Of a DNA stretch of 64,000 nucleotides, positions 8,162-15,574 are shown one piece after another; the stretch's first letter is position 1; each line of letters starts with the position of its first letter. The notes beneath the pieces were generated by a model. It saw nothing but the letters and a program-made list of their open reading frames with translations. It had not been told where the DNA came from and did no database searches. Source of the DNA: an uncultured Blautia sp. (GTDB lineage Bacteria; Bacillota; Clostridia; Lachnospirales; Lachnospiraceae); NCBI GenBank assembly GCA_934373235.1, contig CAKROW010000007.1, positions 6,105 to 70,104 on the forward strand. Direction: 5' to 3'. Made by a program: the position numbers and the translations under genes.

Positions 8162-8989
8162 ATGTCAGGTACATATTACAAAGCCAACCGCGTTATTTCC
8201 AAGAGCAATGTAAGGAACTTTCTTTCCACAGATGTGAAGATACCTGCTCCAATTGAATATATTGCTACAGAGGCTTTTCAGAAAAAAACACAGATTTCTT
8301 CCGTCTGTTTTCCGGATACCCTTAAGAATATCGGTGCAAGAACCTTTCAGGGGTGCACTCTTCTGAAAGAGATCGATCTGCCAACCCAGGTGGAAACCCT
8401 TGGATCCCATGCCTTTTCCCAGTGTAACTCTCTGAAGAAGGTCACACTCTCACAGGCACTTTCCTCTGTTCCCCGGGCTGCTTTCCGTGAAAACCGAAAG
8501 CTTGGATGTGTTATTTTTCCAGATGATTCCAGGATCTCCAGAATCCGCTCTGAGGCTTTTTCCCAGTGTACTTCTCTGGAATCTCTGCATCTTCCTTCTG
8601 CACTGACAGATATTGAAGACCGCGCCTTCTACAAGTGTAAGAAGCTCCGCTCTGTAGAGTTTCCTGAAGGACTGAAGCAGATCGGAAAAGAAGCTTTTTA
8701 TTTCTGTGGCATGGACAGTCTGAAGCTTCCTCAGTCCCTGGAATATCTGGATGACAGTGCATTTTTTAAATGTATGAACCTTACTACCGTCTGTCTTCCA
8801 ACGGGCATCCGCTATATCGGAAAATGGGTCTTCCACGGATGTAACCGTATGAAATATCTGGAGATCCGTCATGACCCTGATTTTATCGGCCCGTGGATCA
8901 TTAACAAAGCCTGCACCATACGGTGTTATAAGGGATCCAAAGCAGATGAATATTGTCAGGAATTTGGTTTCCAAGTGGAATATCTTTAA
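8162..8989 (+). CDS. Cytoplasmic BspA-type leucine-rich repeat protein under cobalamin control
   Basis: A 275-aa protein made almost wholly of BspA-like (LRR_5) repeats of about 23 residues, with recurring phrases such as IGARTFQGC, LGSHAFSQC and IEDRAFYKC, capped by a short C-terminal strand region (CYKGSKADEYCQE). No signal peptide or TM segment is visible, and the leader terminator directly upstream leaves no room for a longer start. The RBS AAAGGAG stands 7 bp before the ATG. Most BspA proteins are secreted adhesins, so a cytoplasmic copy controlled by a cobalamin riboswitch is unusual. Its role is unknown. Inference: a B12-starvation-induced binding protein, possibly linked to the adjacent uptake genes. 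Confidence 0.88.
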   Translation: MSGTYYKANRVISKSNVRNFLSTDVKIPAPIEYIATEAFQKKTQISSVCFPDTLKNIGARTFQGCTLLKEIDLPTQVETLGSHAFSQCNSLKKVTLSQALSSVPRAAFRENRKLGCVIFPDDSRISRIRSEAFSQCTSLESLHLPSALTDIEDRAFYKCKKLRSVEFPEGLKQIGKEAFYFCGMDSLKLPQSLEYLDDSAFFKCMNLTTVCLPTGIRYIGKWVFHGCNRMKYLEIRHDPDFIGPWIINKACTIRCYKGSKADEYCQEFGFQVEYL

Positions 8990-9015
8990 TCTGTTTGCCA
9001 TCGTTATTAATATAT

Positions 9016-9063
9016 AAAAAATCGACTCAGCTTCATGAATATGTGAAGCTGAGCCGATTTTTT
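9016..9063. terminator. Bidirectional terminator between convergent genes
   Basis: AAAAAATCG and CTCAGCTTCA pair with TGAAGCTGAG and CGATTTTTT around a short loop. With A and T tracts on both sides it can end both the LRR gene (plus) and the DUF4430 gene at 9077 (minus). Confidence 0.9.
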
Positions 9064-9076
9064 ATATCATGGCAGT

Positions 9077-11950
9077 TTATTTAACTGTTACTTTGCATGT
9101 TACCTTCTTGCTTCCGCTCCTGACTGTGATCACTGCAGTTCCTTTTTTCTTTGCTGTGATAACGCCATTTGCGCTTACTGTGGCAACTTTGCTGTTGGAA
9201 GATACATATGTAACTTTCTCTGTTGAGTTCTTTGGTGTTACAACTGGTTTCAGAGTAAGTTTCCTGCCTTTTGCAAGAGTCACTTTGGATTTTACTCCTG
9301 TGATCCTTGTTGTTTTTACCACGTTCTTCTTAACAGTTACTGTGATCTTTGCTGTCTTTCCGCTGGCAAGTTTTACTGTGACAGTTGTTTTGCCTGCTTT
9401 TACCCCTTTGATCACGCCCTTGCTTGTTACAGTTGCGATCTTACTGTTTTCAGATGTCCAGGATTTTACAGAATCACCTTTTGCAAGACCTGTTACTTTT
9501 ACCTTGCCTGTGGACTGTTTTTCTTTCAGGGAAAGGCTTGTCACATTAAGCCTGATAGTTGCTGTAAGTTTCTTGCCGTAATTTCTTGTCTCTTTTGTCT
9601 TGAGTCCGCACCTGACGCATACTTTTACCTGTTTTGCAGGAGCAAATACTGTTGCTGATGCTGTTGTTTTCCAATTATATTTGTGTCCTGCTGCCGGGAT
9701 TGTCTCTGGCTTTGTCTTACCGCAGACTGTACACTTGTATGTCTTAACACCCTTCGCTGTACAGGTAGCTGCTTTGGTAACAGTTCCCTTGTCCCAGCTA
9801 TGGTTATGTGGAACTACCGGGATTTCTTCGTTCTTCTCATAACCACAGATGTTACATGTGTAGGTTTTAATTCCTGTCTGTGTATAAGTTGCTTCCTTTG
9901 TTATTTTGCCTTCGTCGAAGGTGTGGGTTCCATAATCCTGTTTCCTGTCATTACCGGAGATATGGCACGCCCCACCCAAAGAACTATCATCACTACATTC
10001 ATGCCAGTGATTCTCCTTATCATATGACCATTTTGTCTGCCATGAATGATTGCCTTCTTCAAAATAATAATCCGTATAAAACAGTACAACCTGATCATTA
10101 TCCTCTACTTTTTGCTGGCTGACTCCAAGATTTGAAACAATACCATTGATCGTATACATCCAGCCACTGTATTTGCCATTTGTAAATTCACTGAGCTTTG
10201 TTCCATTTCTGGTAATACCTGCAATATAAGTTCCAGTGGGATTATCCCATATCATATTATTATCCTGCAGAGCCTCACTGATCACATCTCTCACTACAGA
10301 ACCTTCTGCTACTGTATATTCGCTCTGTTCCACCCAGGTCTCCAGATTTCCTGCATAATATGTATGATAATTATGATCTGAGTCACTGTCATGGATCTGA
10401 TCACCCAGGATCGTGATATTAACCCTGATATCCTTTCCGGAAGCAAGATTCTTCGCATCCGCTCCCAACGGATCATCTGTACGGTTATGCTGTGCCTTCT
10501 CGACTCCTTTTGGAGCTTTTCTGGTGTTTACGCCTTTTTCTGTATTATAATATGTTACGCCTTCTACAGGTGTGGGATTCTTACAGTTTGTATCAATATA
10601 CCTGATAAATCCAATACCATCTATGCCGTCACAGATATATTTGTTATTCTCGATAATATTATACTTATCAAGTCCGTTAATATAGCCAATGACGCCACCA
10701 ACATAGCTCCCATCTGTTGCCGTTACAGTTCCCTCAAATCTGTTATCCTGAATATAACCGATTCCATTATCCCAGCACTGTACCACACCCGGTTCAGCTC
10801 CCAGGATGCCGCCTACATAGTTGCTTCCTGTTACTGTTCCGCTGGCATAGCAGCCCTGAATAGTCACACACGGAGTATTCGGCGCAGTTTCCATACCATA
10901 TCCGTTACTTCCGCCGTATCCGCCTCCGGAAATACCGCCTGCATAATTCCCACTTGCTGTTACTGTTCCATAAAATTTACAGTCTGTCAGTTCATAATCT
11001 CCCATAGTCTGACTCTTGTTTCCACAGATACCGCCTACAAAATCTGTACCGTAAACATCTGCATAGCTTACGCAGTTCTGTACGTATCCGTTGAGGGCAC
11101 CGCCAAAAGAACCGATGTTTTTCTGCTGCCTGTCATATCCGATGACTACCCCTTTTTCTACAGTAGAATTGGTAATTGTAATCTGATTCTGTCCGGATGC
11201 ATATCCTCCGATAAATCCGGACTGTAATGTCTGTGTTCCTGATTTCAGAGTTACATTGTCAATCTTGATCGGGTTTGCTGAACTGTAATCAACTTCGTAG
11301 TTGCAGACAACACCGTTGGATGCGATCTGTTTTCCGTAGATGTTAAGGTTTTTCAAAGTAGACTCTGCAACATAACCAAGAAGTGCTTTCTCACCTTCCG
11401 GTATTGTCAGCAGATGGTTGTCTCCATCCAGATTACCCTGGAACTTGGAAGCCTTGGTTCCAATCGGAGTCCAGCCTGTAGGAAGTGTGATATCCTCTGT
11501 AAATTTCAGATACTGGTTGGCAAAAGTACCTTTTCCATTGTTTACATAGTCTGCAACCGCCTGAATATCTTCTGTGGATGTGATCTGATACGGGTCAGCC
11601 TCTGTACCGGTACCTTTCAGTGTGAGATCTCCAGTCTCTGTGGTATCTCCATCACTGAGAGCTACTGCTGCCGCTCCGTCAGAAAAAGGATCTTCACTCT
11701 CCTGTGCAAAAGTTTCTGCGTCATCTGTTTCTGTAAGATCTTCTGCCTCCTGGGACTGCTGCAGATCCTCGCTTTCCAGATCTGCTGTTTCCTGCTGCTG
11801 TGATGCAGCCTCCTCTGTGGCCTCCTCTGTTACATCTCCTACAGTTTCGCTGATGGTCACATCTGTGAACTCAGCCGCCCAGGCGGATGCCGGAGCTGTG
11901 CCGATCATGGCACTTGCCAGAAGAATACTGAGAAACTTCCTGTGTTTCAT
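9077..11950 (-). CDS. Secreted multidomain protein with GLUG-type repeats, DUF4430 and BIG2 domains
   Basis: A 957-aa exported protein. Signal peptide 1-26 (ends ASAWAAE); acidic Gln/Glu-rich linker to about 110; beta-helix-like repeats about 110-480 with many GGI and GTVT turns (GLUG-like); a DUF4430 domain about 505-625 (SGWMYTINGIVSN, DNDQVVLFYTD); three CxxC pairs (CNIC, CTVC, CVRC) about 695-780 that resemble small zinc-ribbon repeats; and two BIG2 Ig-like domains about 790-957. There is no TM helix or sortase motif, so it is secreted or held by the BIG2/cationic tail. It has its own variant cobalamin-type leader. Inference: a surface B12-scavenging or adhesive protein that shares the ligand-binding domain with the ECF-linked gene. 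Confidence 0.83.
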   Translation of the reverse strand: MKHRKFLSILLASAMIGTAPASAWAAEFTDVTISETVGDVTEEATEEAASQQQETADLESEDLQQSQEAEDLTETDDAETFAQESEDPFSDGAAAVALSDGDTTETGDLTLKGTGTEADPYQITSTEDIQAVADYVNNGKGTFANQYLKFTEDITLPTGWTPIGTKASKFQGNLDGDNHLLTIPEGEKALLGYVAESTLKNLNIYGKQIASNGVVCNYEVDYSSANPIKIDNVTLKSGTQTLQSGFIGGYASGQNQITITNSTVEKGVVIGYDRQQKNIGSFGGALNGYVQNCVSYADVYGTDFVGGICGNKSQTMGDYELTDCKFYGTVTASGNYAGGISGGGYGGSNGYGMETAPNTPCVTIQGCYASGTVTGSNYVGGILGAEPGVVQCWDNGIGYIQDNRFEGTVTATDGSYVGGVIGYINGLDKYNIIENNKYICDGIDGIGFIRYIDTNCKNPTPVEGVTYYNTEKGVNTRKAPKGVEKAQHNRTDDPLGADAKNLASGKDIRVNITILGDQIHDSDSDHNYHTYYAGNLETWVEQSEYTVAEGSVVRDVISEALQDNNMIWDNPTGTYIAGITRNGTKLSEFTNGKYSGWMYTINGIVSNLGVSQQKVEDNDQVVLFYTDYYFEEGNHSWQTKWSYDKENHWHECSDDSSLGGACHISGNDRKQDYGTHTFDEGKITKEATYTQTGIKTYTCNICGYEKNEEIPVVPHNHSWDKGTVTKAATCTAKGVKTYKCTVCGKTKPETIPAAGHKYNWKTTASATVFAPAKQVKVCVRCGLKTKETRNYGKKLTATIRLNVTSLSLKEKQSTGKVKVTGLAKGDSVKSWTSENSKIATVTSKGVIKGVKAGKTTVTVKLASGKTAKITVTVKKNVVKTTRITGVKSKVTLAKGRKLTLKPVVTPKNSTEKVTYVSSNSKVATVSANGVITAKKKGTAVITVRSGSKKVTCKVTVK

Positions 11951-12071
11951 AACCTTTTCCTCCCTTTAGACGCGGCAGGGTTTTTCTGCCACTTTATTTA
12001 ATTTTAACAGTTACCTTAACTGTATCGTCTCCTGCAAAATGTAGCTGCAATTGAACCAACTGAAAAAGAGT

Positions 12072-12122
12072 AACAAAAAAGGTAACAAAAAGACACCCCA
12101 TTAAACGGGGCTTTCTGTTACC
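12072..12122 (-). terminator. Leader terminator of the secreted DUF4430 gene
   Basis: In the minus RNA GGTAACAGAAAG and CCCCG pair with CGGGG-type and CTTTTTGTTACC partners and are followed by TTTTTTGTTAC. The design is the same as in the leader at 7591-7643. It lies about 120 bp before the start codon. Confidence 0.8.
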
Positions 12123-12252
12123 TGATAGACGTTTCCTATGCGCAAACCGACCTTATATCCTGGTCACTATCTTGCTCACAAAAGACTCCGGCCTGCTGAC
12201 TATACAGCAACGCACTTTCCTGTACAGGAATTCCACCTGTCTGCCTGAAGCA
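12120..12252 (-). promoter_or_regulatory. Variant cobalamin riboswitch upstream of the secreted DUF4430 gene
   Basis: The minus RNA reads GGCAGACAGGTGGAATTCC, then GTGCGTTGCTGTA, GTCAGCAGGCC, and a hairpin with loop GCGCATAGG, then CTATCAGGTAACAG. The conserved blocks and their order match the leader at 7640-7766, while the arm between them differs. That pattern fits a conserved RNA rather than recent duplication. The core resembles cobalamin riboswitches. The leader overlaps the downstream flank of spmA. Confidence 0.72.
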
Positions 12253-12287
12253 CTTTTTTATTCAATTATATACTCCTGTTTATGGTA

Positions 12288-12950
12288 CTATTTTGTCATA
12301 ATTTTGTCAAATTTTTTACTGATCTTGTGATGATTTTTTATAAATAATTTTCTGTTTTTCCACTCCATCCACTTACAGAACATCATCGCAACTCCTGTAC
12401 TCACCAGTGTTGCAAATATTCCCGGGCCTACTACTGCAGTGGGATCTGTACTTCCGTACTGTGTCCTGTAGGCTATTATGTTTACCGGAATAAGCTGCAG
12501 GGAAGAAATATTGATGATAAGAAAGGTACACATTTCATTACTGGCAGTATCAGGAAACACTGTTTTGCCCTGCTTTTTTCGCTGTTCCTGAATCCCGGCA
12601 AGCTCTTCCATTGCCATAAGCCCTGCCGGAGTGGCTGCTGCCCCAAGGCCAAATATATTTGACATAAAATTCAGGGATATATAATGAGCTGCCATGGAAT
12701 CCGGATCAAGATCGGGAAAAAGGAAACGTAAAACCGGCTTCATCCTCCCTGCCAGAGCAGATACCATGCCTGCATTTTCCCCAATCTTCATAATACCGCT
12801 CCACATAGCTGTGATCCCGGCAATGGAAATGCACAGGATCACAGCCTCTTTTGAGGAAGAAACCGCTGCTTCCGTTACTTTGTCAAGATTTCCCGTAAGG
12901 ATCCCGTACACGATTCCCATAAGGATCATTCCGCTCCAGAGATATTTCAT
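12288..12950 (-). CDS. spmA: Spore maturation protein A-like membrane protein
   Basis: A member of the nucleoside-recognition (Gate) membrane family. In Bacillus, SpmA works with SpmB in spore core dehydration. About 220 aa with several hydrophobic segments and the family blocks GLGAAATPAGLMAMEEL, TFLIINISSLQLIP and VGPGIFATLVSTG. The start chosen is MKYLWSGMIL at 12950; the frame is open to 13016, but that ATG sits directly behind the glgP terminator and has no RBS. The usual spmB partner does not follow: the next gene downstream is the riboswitch-controlled secreted protein. It suggests a spore-forming ancestry. Confidence 0.85.
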   Translation of the reverse strand: MKYLWSGMILMGIVYGILTGNLDKVTEAAVSSSKEAVILCISIAGITAMWSGIMKIGENAGMVSALAGRMKPVLRFLFPDLDPDSMAAHYISLNFMSNIFGLGAAATPAGLMAMEELAGIQEQRKKQGKTVFPDTASNEMCTFLIINISSLQLIPVNIIAYRTQYGSTDPTAVVGPGIFATLVSTGVAMMFCKWMEWKNRKLFIKNHHKISKKFDKIMTK

Positions 12951-13016
12951 ATGGCAGATTTTTCCCTGTATATGATTTATTACTATCCTATGGAAATTTT
13001 CCCGGTCATATGACAT

Positions 13017-13062
13017 AAAAAAGCAGCCTGGAAGCCATAAAGCCTCACAGACTGCTTTTTCA
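13017..13062 (-). terminator. Terminator of the ileS-glgP operon
   Basis: In the minus strand AAAAAGCAG and CTG pair with CAG and CTGCTTTTTT around a loop, followed by T. It lies 50 bp after the glgP stop. The T tract continues into TTTTTTATGTCATA, the start of the 50-bp palindrome described elsewhere. Confidence 0.85.
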
Positions 13063-13111
13063 GGATCTGCCCGGTCGGATCTGTAATCCGCACTTAGCCA
13101 GGATCTGTTAT

Positions 13112-15574
13112 TTATTTCTCTCTTACAACAACCTTATCCAGATGCCAGATATCATCTACATACTCCTGGATAGTTCTGTCGGATGTAAATTTGCCTGCAC
13201 ATGCTGTGTTAAGAAGTGCCATCTTGGCCCAGCGTTTCTCATCTTTGTATGCTTCCTCAACACGTTTCTGTGCTTCTGCATAGGAACGGAAGTCGCCAAG
13301 GATGAAGTACTGGTCAGGTCTCGGCATGTTGCGTTTGTCGAGAAGTGAATTGTAGATGTCACGGAACATCTCTGTATCGCTGGAGAAGGTTCCGTTGATC
13401 AGCTGCATCAGTACCTGACGGATCTCCGGATCTGTGTTGTAGATGAAGTCCGGATCGTAACCGCCGTTGTTCTCATAGTTGATGATCTGGTCGGAGCTCA
13501 TACCGAAGATAAATGCATTCTCCTCGCCAACCTCCTGTACGATCTCAACGTTAGCACCATCCATGGTTCCAAGTGTCGGAGCACCGTTCAGCATGAATTT
13601 CATGTTACCTGTACCGGAAGCCTCTTTACTTGCTGTGGAGATCTGCTCGGAAACATCTGCTGCCGCAAAAATGATCTCAGCGTTGGATACACGGTAGTTC
13701 TCGATGAATACAACCTTCAGCTTACCGTTGATGGAAGCATCATTGTTTACAACATCTGCCACACAGTTGATCAGCTTGATGATCTTCTTTGCACGTGCGT
13801 AAGCTGCGGAAGCTTTTGCACCAAAGATAAATGTTCTTGGATAGAAATCCATCTCCGGATGTGCCTTGATCTGGTTGTACAGATAGATCACATGCAGGAT
13901 GTTAAGAAGCTGACGTTTGTACTCATGAAGTCTCTTAACCTGGATATCGAAGATAGAGTGCGGGTCAACCTCAACACCATTGTGCTCCAGGATATATTTT
14001 GCAAGACGCTCTTTGTTCTTGAACTTGATGGTCATGAACTCCTGAAGAGCCTTCTCATCGTCTGCGTAAACCTTCAGCTTGGAAAGCTGGGAAAGATCTG
14101 TGATCCAGTCCGGTCCGATCTTGTCTGTTACCCAGTCAGCCAGAAGCGGGTTTCCATGAGCAAGGAAACGTCTCTGTGTGATACCGTTTGTTTTGTTGTT
14201 GAACTTCTCAGGCATCATCTCATAGAAATCCTTCAGCTCCTGATTCTTGAGGATCTCGGTATGAAGGCGTGCAACACCGTTTACAGAGTAACCTGCAACG
14301 ATCGCAAGGTGAGCCATCTTAACCTGTCCGTCATAGATGATCGCCATCTTCTTGATCTTCTCGAAGTTTCCAGGATATTTCTGCTGGATCTCAAGAATGA
14401 AACGACGGTTGATCTCCTCGATGATCTGGTATACACGGGGAAGCAGTCTGGAGAACAGCTCGATCGGCCATTTCTCAAGTGCCTCGGACATGATGGTGTG
14501 GTTGGTGTAAGCACAGCATTTTGTTGTGATATCCCATGCCTGATCCCAGCCAAGACCTTCCTGATCCATAAGAAGACGCATCAGCTCTGCAACAGCTACA
14601 GTCGGATGAGTATCGTTCATCTGGAATACGACCTTCTCATGAAGCTTTGTGATGTCGTCGTGTGTTTTTTTGTATTTGGCAATGGCTGCCTGAAGGCTGG
14701 CAGATACGAAGAAGTACTGCTGTTTCAGACGAAGCTCTTTACCTGCCATATGGTTATCATTCGGATAAAGCACCTCAACGATAGTACGTGCAAGGTTCTC
14801 CTGCTCTACTGCGTTGTGATAATCACCCTTATCGAAAGAGTCAAGGTTGAAGTCTACGATCGGCTCTGCATCCCAGATACGAAGTGTGTTTACAACATCG
14901 TTGTTGTAGCCGGTGATCGGCATATCATAAGGAACAGCTTTAACTGCCTGATATCCCTCGTGGATAAATTTGTTCTCGTTCTTCACCGGATCCCACTCAA
15001 CGCGTACATATCCGCCGAAATGAACTTCTTTTGCATACTCCGGACGACGGAGCTCGAAAGGATAGCCGTTCTTCAGCCAGTTATCCGGTGCCTCTACCTG
15101 ATAACCGTCACGGATCTCCTGCTTAAACATACCATAACGGTAACGGATTCCGCATCCGTATGCACAGTAGTTCAGAGTTGCAAGGGAATCCAGGAAGCAT
15201 GCTGCCAGTCTTCCGAGTCCACCGTTTCCAAGAGCCGGATCCGGCTCCTGGTCCTCAATGCAGTTCAGATCAAGTCCAAGCTCCTCAAGAGCTTCCTTAA
15301 CCTCACCATATGCACAAAGGTTGATCAGGTTGTTTCCAAGGGCACGGCCCATAAGGAACTCCATGGACATATAATATACGATCTTCGGATCCTGTTTCTT
15401 ATACGCCTTCTGGCTCTTGAGCCAGTTGTCAATGATCACGTCCTTCACAGTGTAGCTTACAGCCTGGAAGATCTGCTCCTGTGTAGCTTCCTCCAGTGTT
15501 TTTCGATAAAGGAATTTAACGTTTTCTTTTACGCTTTTTTTGAATTCCTCTTTCTCAAACTGCTTGTCAATCAT
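13112..15574 (-). CDS. glgP: Glycogen/maltodextrin phosphorylase
   Basis: Releases glucose-1-phosphate from alpha-1,4-glucans in the cytoplasm using pyridoxal phosphate. The 820-aa length is typical. The PLP-lysine region EASGTGNMKFMLNGA and the N-terminal block YYMSMEFLMGRALGNNL are intact. The start chosen is MIDKQFEKEEF at 15574: its ATG overlaps the ileS stop (TAATG), with AGGAGG just upstream. A longer in-frame start at 15634 would lie inside ileS. The gene is therefore co-transcribed with ileS and inferred to be subject to the isoleucine T-box, which is an unusual partner for a glycogen enzyme. It ends at the terminator at 13017-13062. Confidence 0.96.
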   Translation of the reverse strand: MIDKQFEKEEFKKSVKENVKFLYRKTLEEATQEQIFQAVSYTVKDVIIDNWLKSQKAYKKQDPKIVYYMSMEFLMGRALGNNLINLCAYGEVKEALEELGLDLNCIEDQEPDPALGNGGLGRLAACFLDSLATLNYCAYGCGIRYRYGMFKQEIRDGYQVEAPDNWLKNGYPFELRRPEYAKEVHFGGYVRVEWDPVKNENKFIHEGYQAVKAVPYDMPITGYNNDVVNTLRIWDAEPIVDFNLDSFDKGDYHNAVEQENLARTIVEVLYPNDNHMAGKELRLKQQYFFVSASLQAAIAKYKKTHDDITKLHEKVVFQMNDTHPTVAVAELMRLLMDQEGLGWDQAWDITTKCCAYTNHTIMSEALEKWPIELFSRLLPRVYQIIEEINRRFILEIQQKYPGNFEKIKKMAIIYDGQVKMAHLAIVAGYSVNGVARLHTEILKNQELKDFYEMMPEKFNNKTNGITQRRFLAHGNPLLADWVTDKIGPDWITDLSQLSKLKVYADDEKALQEFMTIKFKNKERLAKYILEHNGVEVDPHSIFDIQVKRLHEYKRQLLNILHVIYLYNQIKAHPEMDFYPRTFIFGAKASAAYARAKKIIKLINCVADVVNNDASINGKLKVVFIENYRVSNAEIIFAAADVSEQISTASKEASGTGNMKFMLNGAPTLGTMDGANVEIVQEVGEENAFIFGMSSDQIINYENNGGYDPDFIYNTDPEIRQVLMQLINGTFSSDTEMFRDIYNSLLDKRNMPRPDQYFILGDFRSYAEAQKRVEEAYKDEKRWAKMALLNTACAGKFTSDRTIQEYVDDIWHLDKVVVREK

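Noticed and set aside
10391..11227. Open frame of 278 codons on the plus strand within the secreted DUF4430 gene
   Set aside because: Opposite a clear multidomain gene; no RBS and no domain seen.
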